From assembly GCA_028713975.1 (NCBI GenBank), contig JAQTNE010000001.1, forward strand, positions 124,001 through 188,000: DNA of 64,000 nucleotides, read 5' to 3'. Below, piece by piece: positions 36,744 through 44,407 of this stretch (position 1 is the stretch's first letter; each line of letters opens with the position of its first letter). A model generated the notes under the pieces. That model had not been told where the DNA came from. It saw only the letters and a program-made list of their open reading frames with translations, and made no database searches. Source of the stretch: Sulfuricella sp. GTDB lineage: Bacteria; Pseudomonadota; Gammaproteobacteria; Burkholderiales; Sulfuricellaceae. Position numbers and translations under genes: made by a program.

Positions 36744-39043
36744 AAGTGTTCCCCTTGTTTTGTTTCCTGCGGGTGTTGCGTTACTTGGATCAGCGATGCC
36801 GCCACACCCATTGCCGGCACCGGCATAATCATGACCTCCAGCGAGGGCGTAGCGTTAATAAAGCCGATATCGACCTGATTGAGCAGGTCGGCCGGGATTG
36901 CCACCATACCCTGAAAGCCGGCCTGGATGCGGGCAGACAGTTCGTTGACCGGACAAAAGCCCACTTCGCAGTAAGCGGCGAAGCCTCCCGGCACCATCGC
37001 TGGCGGCTGTCCCTCCTGGTAGAGCACCAGGAAATGCACTTTCTTTGGCTCCGCAGCACCGCTGGCCGCCGCGTCATTAAGCAACAAATGGATGTTTTCC
37101 ACAAAGCGTGTTTCGTCCAGCGGCTTGCTCATGGCGACATCGCCCCCCGCCGCTTCCCAGCCGGGGATGGCCGAAATCACCATGATCGGGATGCGCTTCA
37201 ATTCGGTGTCGGCGCGTAGCAGGCTGATGGCCGTGCGCCCGTCCATCACCGGCATGGACAGATCCATGGTAATCAAATCCGGCTGATGGCTTCTTGCGGC
37301 GACCAGCGCTGCCTGTCCGTCCGGCGCGGTGATGACTTCGTAGCCCTGTTCCTGCAGCAATTGAGAGAAGTAATTGCATACGGCAAGATCGTCGTCCACC
37401 ACCAGCACTTTGGGTTTGCCCACCTTGCCGGAGATAGCTCCGGCGGCGGTTCGTTCTCCATCGGCAAAGGCAGCAATGCGCGCGGTGATTTCGACAGTTT
37501 TTACCAGACTCTCGGCGGCAGGGGGTAGTATCAGGGAGAACACGCTGCCTTTGCCGGGTTGCGATTGCGCCCATATTCTGCCGCCGTGCCGGTTCACGAT
37601 TTCACGGCATATCGCCAGCCCCAGGCCGGTTCCCTTGGGACGATCCTGCAAGGTGTCGCCTTGCTTGGCCTGCTGGAATTTGTCGAAGATCGCCTCCGCT
37701 TCTTCCTGCGGAAACCCGATGCCGCTGTCGCGGACTTCTATCTGGATTTGCGCTTCCGGATTGAGAAAGACTTTCACCGTCACCATGCCCTGATCCGTGA
37801 ATTTGACGGCATTGTTGATTAGATTGACCAGCACCTGCTGCATCCGGTCGGCATCGCCGATAAATAGCGGCAAGCCTTCCTCGATTTCGAGACGCAATTC
37901 GATCGCCGGTTTTTGCTCAAACATGCCGTGCGCCGCGCCGGCTGCATCCTTGATTAAGACCGCGGCCTGCAACGGCGCATCATGCCAATTGGTGTGCCCG
38001 GCCTCGATCTTGGCCAGGTCGAGGACGTCGTTGATAAGGCGGGTGAGCCGCTCCGACTCCTTGAGGATGATTTTCAGATTTTCCTGGATGCGGACGGACT
38101 TCTTTTGCAGCCCGGCATCTTCTTCCGCCAGCGGCGCAAAACTGCGTGTGAACTCGCGGTCGATCAATTGGGAAAAGCCGCGAATGGAAGTCAGCGGGGT
38201 GCGCAGTTCGTGGGAAACCGAAGACAGAAAGTCTGATTTCATCTGATCCAGCTTCTGCAAACGCTGGTTGGCTTCTTCCAGTTCGGCGTTGCTTTTACCC
38301 AGTCGCTCGCTGATCGCTGTAATGCTCCGGGTCAGCACCAGCATCAAGCTGCCGATAAGCACCGCGACAAAAAGAACGATGGTGATTAGCCAAGTCGCCC
38401 TTTGCCAGAAGATGCTTTCCACATCATCAATGTAGATGCCAGAACCAATCAGCCAGTTCCAGCCATCGAACTTCTTGACATAGGAGAGCTTGGAGTAAAG
38501 CTCATCGGTGGTGCCGCCCCCTGCCTTGGGCTTGGGCCAATTGTAGGTAACGAAACCGGATCCCGCCTTGTTCGCGACTTCGTTGAACGCTACGAACAGA
38601 TTTTTCTTGCCATCGGTTTTTTCGACAGTGCCGTCCAGTCCCGCCTGCAAGCTGGTGGCACAGTTGAATTTCTCCGAATCCAGAATTTTCCCGTCCAGTG
38701 CGGAAACCGTCGGATGCATCACCATTCTCGGAATCGGCGCGGTAAAGTCGTTGAGCCAGAAATAATCATTCTGCCCATAACGCATCGCCTTGATGTCCTT
38801 GATCGCCGCATCCTTGGCCGCTTCTTCACTAAGTGCCCCGGTCTTCTGAAGATCGTAATAATGCACCAGCACGCCATACGCCGCCTCGACCAGATGCCGG
38901 GTTTTAACTTTCCGGTCATCCAGCATGGTGGATTTTTCCGACATCAACGCGAAGGTGGACACCGCCAGCATGCCCACCAGCGCCGCGACGATCACCAGCA
39001 ATAACCGGGTTTTGATACTCGTTGAATTGACCATTTGATTCAT
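36740..39043 (-). CDS. Cache-domain hybrid histidine kinase with receiver and uncharacterised C-terminal domain
   Basis: 767 residues: TM1 (LLLVIVAALVGMLAVSTFAL), a periplasmic Cache domain (MRYGQNDYFWLNDFTAPIPRM; LIGSGIYIDDVE), TM2 (about 215-238), HisKA (FLSSVSHELRTPLTSIRGFS), HATPase (DSGIGFPQEEAEAIFDKF, GTGLGLAICREIV) and a receiver (LVVDDDLAVC, MDLSMPVMDG). The C-terminal ~100 residues (KKVHFLVLYQEGQPPAM, then VGFCPVNELSARIQAGFQG) match no domain I recognise and recur in the kinase at 39040. From AELEEANQRLQ onward the two kinases are nearly identical. Its start overlaps the stop of that kinase gene. Confidence 0.92.
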   Translation of the reverse strand: MNQMVNSTSIKTRLLLVIVAALVGMLAVSTFALMSEKSTMLDDRKVKTRHLVEAAYGVLVHYYDLQKTGALSEEAAKDAAIKDIKAMRYGQNDYFWLNDFTAPIPRMVMHPTVSALDGKILDSEKFNCATSLQAGLDGTVEKTDGKKNLFVAFNEVANKAGSGFVTYNWPKPKAGGGTTDELYSKLSYVKKFDGWNWLIGSGIYIDDVESIFWQRATWLITIVLFVAVLIGSLMLVLTRSITAISERLGKSNAELEEANQRLQKLDQMKSDFLSSVSHELRTPLTSIRGFSQLIDREFTRSFAPLAEEDAGLQKKSVRIQENLKIILKESERLTRLINDVLDLAKIEAGHTNWHDAPLQAAVLIKDAAGAAHGMFEQKPAIELRLEIEEGLPLFIGDADRMQQVLVNLINNAVKFTDQGMVTVKVFLNPEAQIQIEVRDSGIGFPQEEAEAIFDKFQQAKQGDTLQDRPKGTGLGLAICREIVNRHGGRIWAQSQPGKGSVFSLILPPAAESLVKTVEITARIAAFADGERTAAGAISGKVGKPKVLVVDDDLAVCNYFSQLLQEQGYEVITAPDGQAALVAARSHQPDLITMDLSMPVMDGRTAISLLRADTELKRIPIMVISAIPGWEAAGGDVAMSKPLDETRFVENIHLLLNDAAASGAAEPKKVHFLVLYQEGQPPAMVPGGFAAYCEVGFCPVNELSARIQAGFQGMVAIPADLLNQVDIGFINATPSLEVMIMPVPAMGVAASLIQVTQHPQETKQGEHL

Positions 39044-40788
39044 GAAAAACGGGGCTCCTTAAGCTGCACGGCAAGCGACGACAGCGGTGATGATCTTTCT
39101 CCCGCCGCCGCTACCGGCATGATCATGACCTCCAGCGCAGGCGTGGCGTTGAGAAAGCCGATATCGACCTGGTTGAGCAGGTCGGCCGGAATCGCCACCA
39201 TGCCCTGGAAACCGGCCTGGATGCGGGCGGACAGTTCGTTGATCGGACAAAAGCCCACTTCGCAACAAGCAGTGAAGCCTCCCGGCACCATTGCCGGAGA
39301 CTGCCCTTCCTGGTAGAGCACCAGGAAATGCACTTTCTTTGGCTCCACAGCACCGCTGGCCGTCGTGTCATTGAGCAACAAATGAATATTTTTTACAAAA
39401 CGTGTTTCGTCCAGCGGCTTGCTCATGGCAACATCGCCTCCCGCCGTTTCCCAGCCGGGGATAGCCGAGATCACCATGATCGGGATGTGTTTCAATTCAG
39501 TGTCGGCGCGCAATAGCGCAATGGCGGTGTGACCGTCCATCACCGGCATGGACAGATCCATGGTGATCAAATCCGGCTGATGGTTTTTTGCGGCGGCCAG
39601 CGCTGCCTGTCCATCCGCTGCGGTAATCACCTCATACTCCTGTTCCTGCAGCAATTGGGTGAAATAGTCGCGCACCCCCGGATCGTCGTCCACCACCAGC
39701 ACCTTGGGTTTGCCCTCCTTGCCGGTTGCGGTTTCTCCGGCGGCTTCCCGATGTTTTTCTTCCCCGGCGAAAGAGGCAATGCGGGAAGTCATTGCGACGG
39801 TTTCTGCCAGGCTCTCGGCGGCGGGAGGTAATGTCAGGGTGAACACGCTGCCTTTGCCGAGTTGCGATTGCGCCCATACCCGCCCACCGTGCCGGCCAAC
39901 GATTTCACGGCAAATCGCCAGCCCCAGGCCGGTTCCCTTGGGGCGATCCTGCAAAGTGTCGCCATGCTTGGCCTGCTGGAATTTGTCGAAAATCGCTTCT
40001 GCTTCTTCCTGCGGAAAACCGATGCCGCTGTCGTGGATTTCCATCTGAATCATTTTGTCGGGGTTGAGAAAGGCTTTCACCGTCACCGCACCCTGATCGG
40101 TAAATTTGGCCGCGTTGTTGAGCAGGTTAATCAACACTTGCTGCATCCGGTCGGCATCGCCGATGAATAGCGGCAGCCCCTCCTGAATTTCGAGGCGCAA
40201 TTCAACCGCCGGTTTTTGCTCGAACATGCCGTGCACCGCATTGGCCGCATCCTGAATAAAGGCGCCGACCTGCAATGGGGAATCGTGCCAATCGGTGCGC
40301 CCGGCCTCGATTTTGGCCAGATCGAGGACGTCGTTGATAAGGCGGGTGAGCCGCTCCGATTCCTTGAGGATGATTTTCAGATTTTCCTGGATGCGGACGG
40401 ACTTCTTTTGCAGTCCGGCATCTTCTCCTGCCAGTGGTGCAAAACTGCGCGTGAACTCGCGGTCAATCAACTGAGAAAAACCGCGAATGGAAGTCAGCGG
40501 GGTGCGCAATTCGTGGGAAACCGAAGACAGAAAATCCGATTTCATCTGATCCAGATTTTGTAAACGCTGATTGGCTTCTTCCAGCTCGGCGTTATTTTTA
40601 TTCAGGAGATCGCCGGCGGTCTGGAGCCGGGTCAGGATAGCTTCGGTTTTTTCGAACTGCTCGACCACCAGTTGCACGGTGATTTCCGCCGCGTCCCGCG
40701 ACACCCGGATTTCCTCGCGCAGCATGCGGTTCTCTTCTTCGAGCAAGGCAAGCGCGTCGGCAGTCCGGGTGAGATTATGAAGCTCCAT
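39040..40788 (-). CDS. Soluble histidine kinase-receiver protein beside the group-2-like hydrogenase
   Basis: 582 residues from ATG 40788 (MELHNLTRTADALALLEEE); longer in-frame upstream sequence is read out of frame through the protease gene and is rejected. The N-terminal ~95 residues are a coiled coil without a transmembrane segment, followed by HisKA, HATPase, a receiver and the same C-terminal domain of unknown function as its paralogue at 36740. The start lies inside the last codons of the hydrogenase protease gene, so the two are translationally coupled. As a cytosolic kinase made with a cytosolic hydrogenase it is a candidate H2-signal transducer. Confidence 0.9.
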   Translation of the reverse strand: MELHNLTRTADALALLEEENRMLREEIRVSRDAAEITVQLVVEQFEKTEAILTRLQTAGDLLNKNNAELEEANQRLQNLDQMKSDFLSSVSHELRTPLTSIRGFSQLIDREFTRSFAPLAGEDAGLQKKSVRIQENLKIILKESERLTRLINDVLDLAKIEAGRTDWHDSPLQVGAFIQDAANAVHGMFEQKPAVELRLEIQEGLPLFIGDADRMQQVLINLLNNAAKFTDQGAVTVKAFLNPDKMIQMEIHDSGIGFPQEEAEAIFDKFQQAKHGDTLQDRPKGTGLGLAICREIVGRHGGRVWAQSQLGKGSVFTLTLPPAAESLAETVAMTSRIASFAGEEKHREAAGETATGKEGKPKVLVVDDDPGVRDYFTQLLQEQEYEVITAADGQAALAAAKNHQPDLITMDLSMPVMDGHTAIALLRADTELKHIPIMVISAIPGWETAGGDVAMSKPLDETRFVKNIHLLLNDTTASGAVEPKKVHFLVLYQEGQSPAMVPGGFTACCEVGFCPINELSARIQAGFQGMVAIPADLLNQVDIGFLNATPALEVMIMPVAAAGERSSPLSSLAVQLKEPRFS

Positions 40789-41203
40789 GAATGGCGACCT
40801 CCATGCTGCGTTCGGCCAGTGCGCGAACAGCCGGTTCATCCATCGCGCCTTCCGCGCCGACCAGCGCGATTTCCGGCAGCGGCGCCGCGCAGACCTGCGG
40901 CAGCAACCGCAGCAAATAAGGCAACCCGGCGCCATGACCGTAACGACCGGCGTAACCGGCCACCTGTTCGCGGTTCAGCACCACGATATCGCCGGCATCC
41001 GCCACGCCGGCCAGGGCATCGACGAACACCACGCGGCGCCGGCCCTCCACCAGCCGCAGCAAATCCAGGCCGCACAGGCCGCCGTCGAATATTTCGATGC
41101 CCTGTGGAATGGCGCTGCCGATCAGGCAGTCGAACACCCGGCAGCCGACATCATCGTCCGCTACGTAGCGGTTGCCCAGACAGATGATGGCAGTCGCAGC
41201 CAT
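40775..41203 (-). CDS. Hydrogenase maturation protease for the group-2-like enzyme
   Basis: A 142-residue HyaD/HoxW-type endopeptidase beginning MAATAIICLGNRYVADDDVG; ATG 41203 is chosen by homology and because it lies 4 bp after the large-subunit stop. Asp replaces the usual Glu in ADDDVG; the second acidic residue is in VFVDALAG and the histidine in YGHGAGLPYLL. It diverges from the first protease (28221), consistent with a dedicated partner for the adjacent large subunit. Confidence 0.85.
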   Translation of the reverse strand: MAATAIICLGNRYVADDDVGCRVFDCLIGSAIPQGIEIFDGGLCGLDLLRLVEGRRRVVFVDALAGVADAGDIVVLNREQVAGYAGRYGHGAGLPYLLRLLPQVCAAPLPEIALVGAEGAMDEPAVRALAERSMEVAIHGAS

Positions 41204-41207
41204 GGCC

Positions 41208-42743
41208 TTAGCAACGCAACGGCGTGCGGTCGGCGCCGACCACATGCACCGAGCACACCAGGCACGGATCGAAGGAGCGCACGACATGCCCGGCTTCCAC
41301 CGGGTTATCGATATCCGCAATCGGCGTGCCGATCAGCGCCTCCTCCCATGGCCCGCGCACCCCCGCATGGTCGCGCGGCGAGCCGTTCCAGGCGGTGGGC
41401 GTGACAATCTGGTAGCGGGCGATCTTGCCGCCGCGTATTTCCACCCAATGCCCCAGTGCGCCGCGCGCCGCTTCGATCAGGCCAAAACCGCGCCCGTCCT
41501 GGAGCGACGCAACCGGCTCGTAATAGGATTGGTCGGGGCGCGCAGCCATTTCGGCCAGCCAGGTTTCCATCGCGTCCAGCAGCGTGGCCGGACGCGTGAG
41601 GCGCGCCAACTGGCGAATCACCAGGTTGGCGCCATCGCGCCGCAGCAGGTCGCAAAACAGCGGATCGCCGGCGACGATGCGCTCGGCCAGCGGCCCGGTT
41701 TCCGCCGGCAAACCGGCATAGCGCGGCGCTTTGCACCAGGAATATTTCTTGCCGTCAGCGCCGGTGGCGTGGGGAACGGTTTCGCCCTCGAACGGGTGTT
41801 TTCCGCCTTCATAATCGGCATACCATGACGCGGCGACATGCTCCGCCACCTGGGCCTGGTCGAAGGGCTGCGCCTGTCCATCCTTGGCGGCGAAGCCGGA
41901 GCCGACCAGTTGTTTTCCCGCTCCGCTGCCGACCACGGCACTGTCGCCGGGCAATTCCAGCGAACCGTAGGAAAGAAAGTGGCCGTGCCCTTGCCCCAAG
42001 GCGTGCAGCCCGGCCTCGCGGGCGAAGCGCAGGAAGAAGCCGACATCGCTGTCGCGCTGGGCAGCGCTCTCGTTCAGCCAGACGTCGAGGTCGGCGGCGC
42101 TTTGCACCGCCTGCCAGCGTTCCAGCGAGCAGCCGAGCACGCTTTTTTCGTACCAACTGCGAAACTGTTTCAGGATATGGCGGCACTGGTTCAGTTCAGC
42201 CAGCGGCGGGACATAAGACACGCCGCCCGGCACCATGAACGAGCTGTGCGGCCACTGGCCGCCGAGAATCGCGACGATCTCGAGGAGGGTCTTGGTCTGC
42301 CGCACCACGTCAATGCAGCGTTCGCCGGCCAGCGGCGCGTAGCGCTTGACCGCCTCGGCGTAAAGCGGATGCGCCGCGTAAATGGCCGCGGTGAAATCCG
42401 GCAGGAACATCAGCACCGACTGGCGCACGTCGCTCTGGCAGTGCTCCGCCATCAGCGTCACGTTGCGCAGCCGGACGGCGTTGTCCGGCAGATCGACCCC
42501 GGCGATATGGTCAAGCGCCTTGGCCGCCGCCATCAGGTGGGTAGTGCTGCAGATGCCGCAGACGCGGGGGGTGATCACCAGGCCGTCGAGCGCGCCGCGC
42601 CCGACCAGAATGTTCTCGAAGCCGCGGTACATCGTGCCTGAACTCCAGGCATCGACGACCCGGTTGTTCTCCAGCTCGACGCGGATTTCCAGGTCGCCTT
42701 CGACGCGGTTGAGGGGTATGTCGCGGATAATTCTTTTAGTCAT
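41208..42743 (-). CDS. Group-2-like cytosolic NiFe hydrogenase large subunit
   Basis: A 511-residue large subunit. L1 is RVCGICSTTH and L2 is FDPCLVCSVH, so all four nickel ligands are present. After L2 His there are 11 residues (VVGADRTPLRC), a short C-terminal extension that the adjacent protease would remove; regulatory HupV/HoxC proteins lack such an extension. At 511 residues it is smaller than the 600-residue membrane-bound subunit. It could be an uptake enzyme of group 2a or a signalling enzyme of group 2c; the subgroup was not determined. Confidence 0.92.
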   Translation of the reverse strand: MTKRIIRDIPLNRVEGDLEIRVELENNRVVDAWSSGTMYRGFENILVGRGALDGLVITPRVCGICSTTHLMAAAKALDHIAGVDLPDNAVRLRNVTLMAEHCQSDVRQSVLMFLPDFTAAIYAAHPLYAEAVKRYAPLAGERCIDVVRQTKTLLEIVAILGGQWPHSSFMVPGGVSYVPPLAELNQCRHILKQFRSWYEKSVLGCSLERWQAVQSAADLDVWLNESAAQRDSDVGFFLRFAREAGLHALGQGHGHFLSYGSLELPGDSAVVGSGAGKQLVGSGFAAKDGQAQPFDQAQVAEHVAASWYADYEGGKHPFEGETVPHATGADGKKYSWCKAPRYAGLPAETGPLAERIVAGDPLFCDLLRRDGANLVIRQLARLTRPATLLDAMETWLAEMAARPDQSYYEPVASLQDGRGFGLIEAARGALGHWVEIRGGKIARYQIVTPTAWNGSPRDHAGVRGPWEEALIGTPIADIDNPVEAGHVVRSFDPCLVCSVHVVGADRTPLRC

Positions 42744-42755
42744 GATGGCTTCTCG

Positions 42756-43691
42756 TCAAACCTTGGTTTCGCGCTTCTTCAGGCGCTCCGGCGCAGCCGC
42801 GGCGGCCATGCCCTTGTACACCATGTAATGGGCGCGGCTCACGCCTTTCGGCAATTCTATGGGGACGCCTTCGATGTTGCGGGTTTCAAAGAAAGGGGAT
42901 GGCGTCGGGAATTCCGGGTTGGTGCAGCCGAAGCACGGCACGCCTGCCCGCGTCTTGGACGAGCGGTTGTTCCATAGCAGCTTGTTGCACGGCCCATCGG
43001 CCAGCGGCCCATGACAGCCCTTGTGGAAAAACAGGCAGCCGCGCTGGGCGAAATCCCATTCCTCGACGCGGTATTCGTGATATTCGTTGCGGGTGCAGCC
43101 TTGATGCACCGTCATGCCGTACCAGTCCAGCGGACGGTTGAACTCGTCCAGTTCCAGCGGTTGCCCAGCGACCAGCGCGGACAGCGCCCCGGCCATCACC
43201 TCGGCATGGCATGGGCAGCCGGCCAGATTGATCACCGGCAAGCCGGCCCGTGAACGAAAATCCTTGCCGAGCAACCCGCCGGGCTGTTTGTTCAGGAACT
43301 GCAAACCGGTGGCCTGAATGTCGCTGTCAGCACCGATTCCGCCGAATGCGGCGCAGGTACCGGCGGCGACCACGATGCGCGCCTGTGCCGCCAGCGCCGC
43401 GGCCAGGTCTTTTTTGGGGCGGCCGTTTTTGACATCGAACATGCCGGTGCTGGCGGGGCCGCGAATGATCGCGCCTTCCACCACCAGAATGTCCAGCGCC
43501 TGTTCGCCCTGAGTCAGGCTTTCGATCAATTCATTCTGCGCCACGGGCGACAGGGTCGATAAGGAGGGATGCCACAACAGTTGGATGCCGAGGGTGTCGA
43601 ACAACTCGAGCATATCGGGGGACTCGGCACTGAGAAACGACATGGTGTCGCCGCCGCACCCGCCGCATTGCAACCAGAACAACGAAGCCAT
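42756..43691 (-). CDS. Group-2-like NiFe hydrogenase small subunit with Asp at a proximal ligand position
   Basis: A 311-residue small subunit with no Tat signal (begins MASLFWLQCGGCGGDTMSFL), so the enzyme is cytosolic. In the first proximal motif the usual second cysteine is Asp15 (CGGD), and an extra Cys9 lies three residues before Cys12. The other proximal ligands are GTCAAFGG and AGCPCHAE. Medial/distal motifs include HQGCTRNEYHE, HKGCHGPL and VPCFGCTNPEFP. The AFGG context lacks the extra cysteine of O2-tolerant group 1d. First gene of the long leftward block that includes five signalling genes. Confidence 0.92.
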   Translation of the reverse strand: MASLFWLQCGGCGGDTMSFLSAESPDMLELFDTLGIQLLWHPSLSTLSPVAQNELIESLTQGEQALDILVVEGAIIRGPASTGMFDVKNGRPKKDLAAALAAQARIVVAAGTCAAFGGIGADSDIQATGLQFLNKQPGGLLGKDFRSRAGLPVINLAGCPCHAEVMAGALSALVAGQPLELDEFNRPLDWYGMTVHQGCTRNEYHEYRVEEWDFAQRGCLFFHKGCHGPLADGPCNKLLWNNRSSKTRAGVPCFGCTNPEFPTPSPFFETRNIEGVPIELPKGVSRAHYMVYKGMAAAAAPERLKKRETKV

Positions 43692-43704
43692 ACCCCTCCC
43701 TTTA

Positions 43705-43720
43705 GTTGATTTTTAGCATT
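43705..43720 (-). promoter_or_regulatory. Motif shared by the two hydrogenase promoters, second copy
   Basis: On the plus strand GTTGATTTTTAGCATT, 14 bp upstream of the small-subunit ATG. It differs by one base from the copy before hyaA. Confidence 0.5.
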
Positions 43721-43736
43721 ATTTTATGACGTTATA

Positions 43737-43756
43737 GTTTGTTAATTCTAACAAAC
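43737..43756. promoter_or_regulatory. Perfect inverted repeat upstream of the group-2-like hydrogenase
   Basis: GTTTGTTA-ATTC-TAACAAAC, 8-bp arms with a 4-bp centre, 46-65 bp upstream of the start codon. Positioned like an operator overlapping a -35 region; the binding protein is unknown. It does not resemble the candidate NikR site at 44363. Confidence 0.5.
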
Positions 43757-43821
43757 ATACGCCATCCATGTACACGTTAATTACGTGCCAAACGATGACC
43801 CCGACAGATGGTTTCGGTCGC

Positions 43822-44283
43822 TCAGGTATTGGGGTGGCTGTGCAGGTGGGAATGCGCGCCGTGGACGTGACGCGCCTCTTCCAGGCTGACCGGGATCAGG
43901 TTGAGCTGGCCGTGGCGCACGCCGCGCTCGGCGATGACGCTATCCGAAAAAGCCCGCACCTCGGCAGTCGATCCGCGCAAAACCACGGTTTCCAGACAAT
44001 CTTCATGATTGAGGTGAACGTGCATGGTCGACACATTCAGATGATGTCCGTCATGCTGCAGACCCGTCAGACGCGAAGCCAGATCGCGCTCGTGGTGATT
44101 GTAGACATAGCTCAGGCTGGCGACGCAATCAGACGCCTCGGCGTTCTGGATGCGTTGCGCCTCGATCTGCTCGCGCAGCAAGTCGCGTATCGCCTCCGAG
44201 CGGTTCAGATAACCGCGGCTCTTGATCAGTTCATCGAATTGCCGCGCCAGCGATTCATCCAGAGAAATAGTAAAGCGTTCCAT
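43822..44283 (-). CDS. nikR: Nickel-responsive regulator NikR
   Basis: A 153-residue ribbon-helix-helix repressor: MERFTISLDESLARQFDELI, then the ACT-like nickel-binding domain with the HVHLNHEDCLE motif carrying the His-X-His and Cys ligands. The C-terminus is His-rich (HVHGAHSHLHSHP). ATG 44283 is chosen from homology over an upstream in-frame start at 44337. Divergent from a nickel permease across a region with a NikR-like palindrome, and upstream of the hydrogenase block. Confidence 0.95.
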   Translation of the reverse strand: MERFTISLDESLARQFDELIKSRGYLNRSEAIRDLLREQIEAQRIQNAEASDCVASLSYVYNHHERDLASRLTGLQHDGHHLNVSTMHVHLNHEDCLETVVLRGSTAEVRAFSDSVIAERGVRHGQLNLIPVSLEEARHVHGAHSHLHSHPNT

Positions 44284-44362
44284 AGACTCTTCCTTGATGC
44301 CATTAAAATACCGCACAAAAAAACGGCGGGTGCGCACGACATAACTATGGCACGAAAATTTT

Positions 44363-44390
44363 GTTATGATGATTATTTAAATCATCATAC
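44363..44390. promoter_or_regulatory. Candidate NikR operator
   Basis: TATGATGATT / AATCATCATA form perfect 10-bp arms around a 5-bp centre (44365-44389), ending TCATAC like the E. coli nik half-site. The half-site spacing is 15, one less than the E. coli GTATGA-N16-TCATAC. It lies between divergent nikR and the nickel permease, 18 bp before the permease ATG. Confidence 0.75.
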
Positions 44391-44407
44391 CCGCAAGGAA
44401 CCCGGAC

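Noticed and set aside
40789-40935. N-terminal extension of the soluble kinase into the protease gene
   Set aside because: Cys/Arg-rich out-of-frame translation of the protease; the family-like start is 40788.
41208-43691. Cytosolic hydrogenase as a standard HoxBC/HupUV regulatory hydrogenase
   Set aside because: The large subunit has a C-terminal extension plus an adjacent protease, and no HoxA-type activator or PAS-type HoxJ is present; called group-2-like instead.
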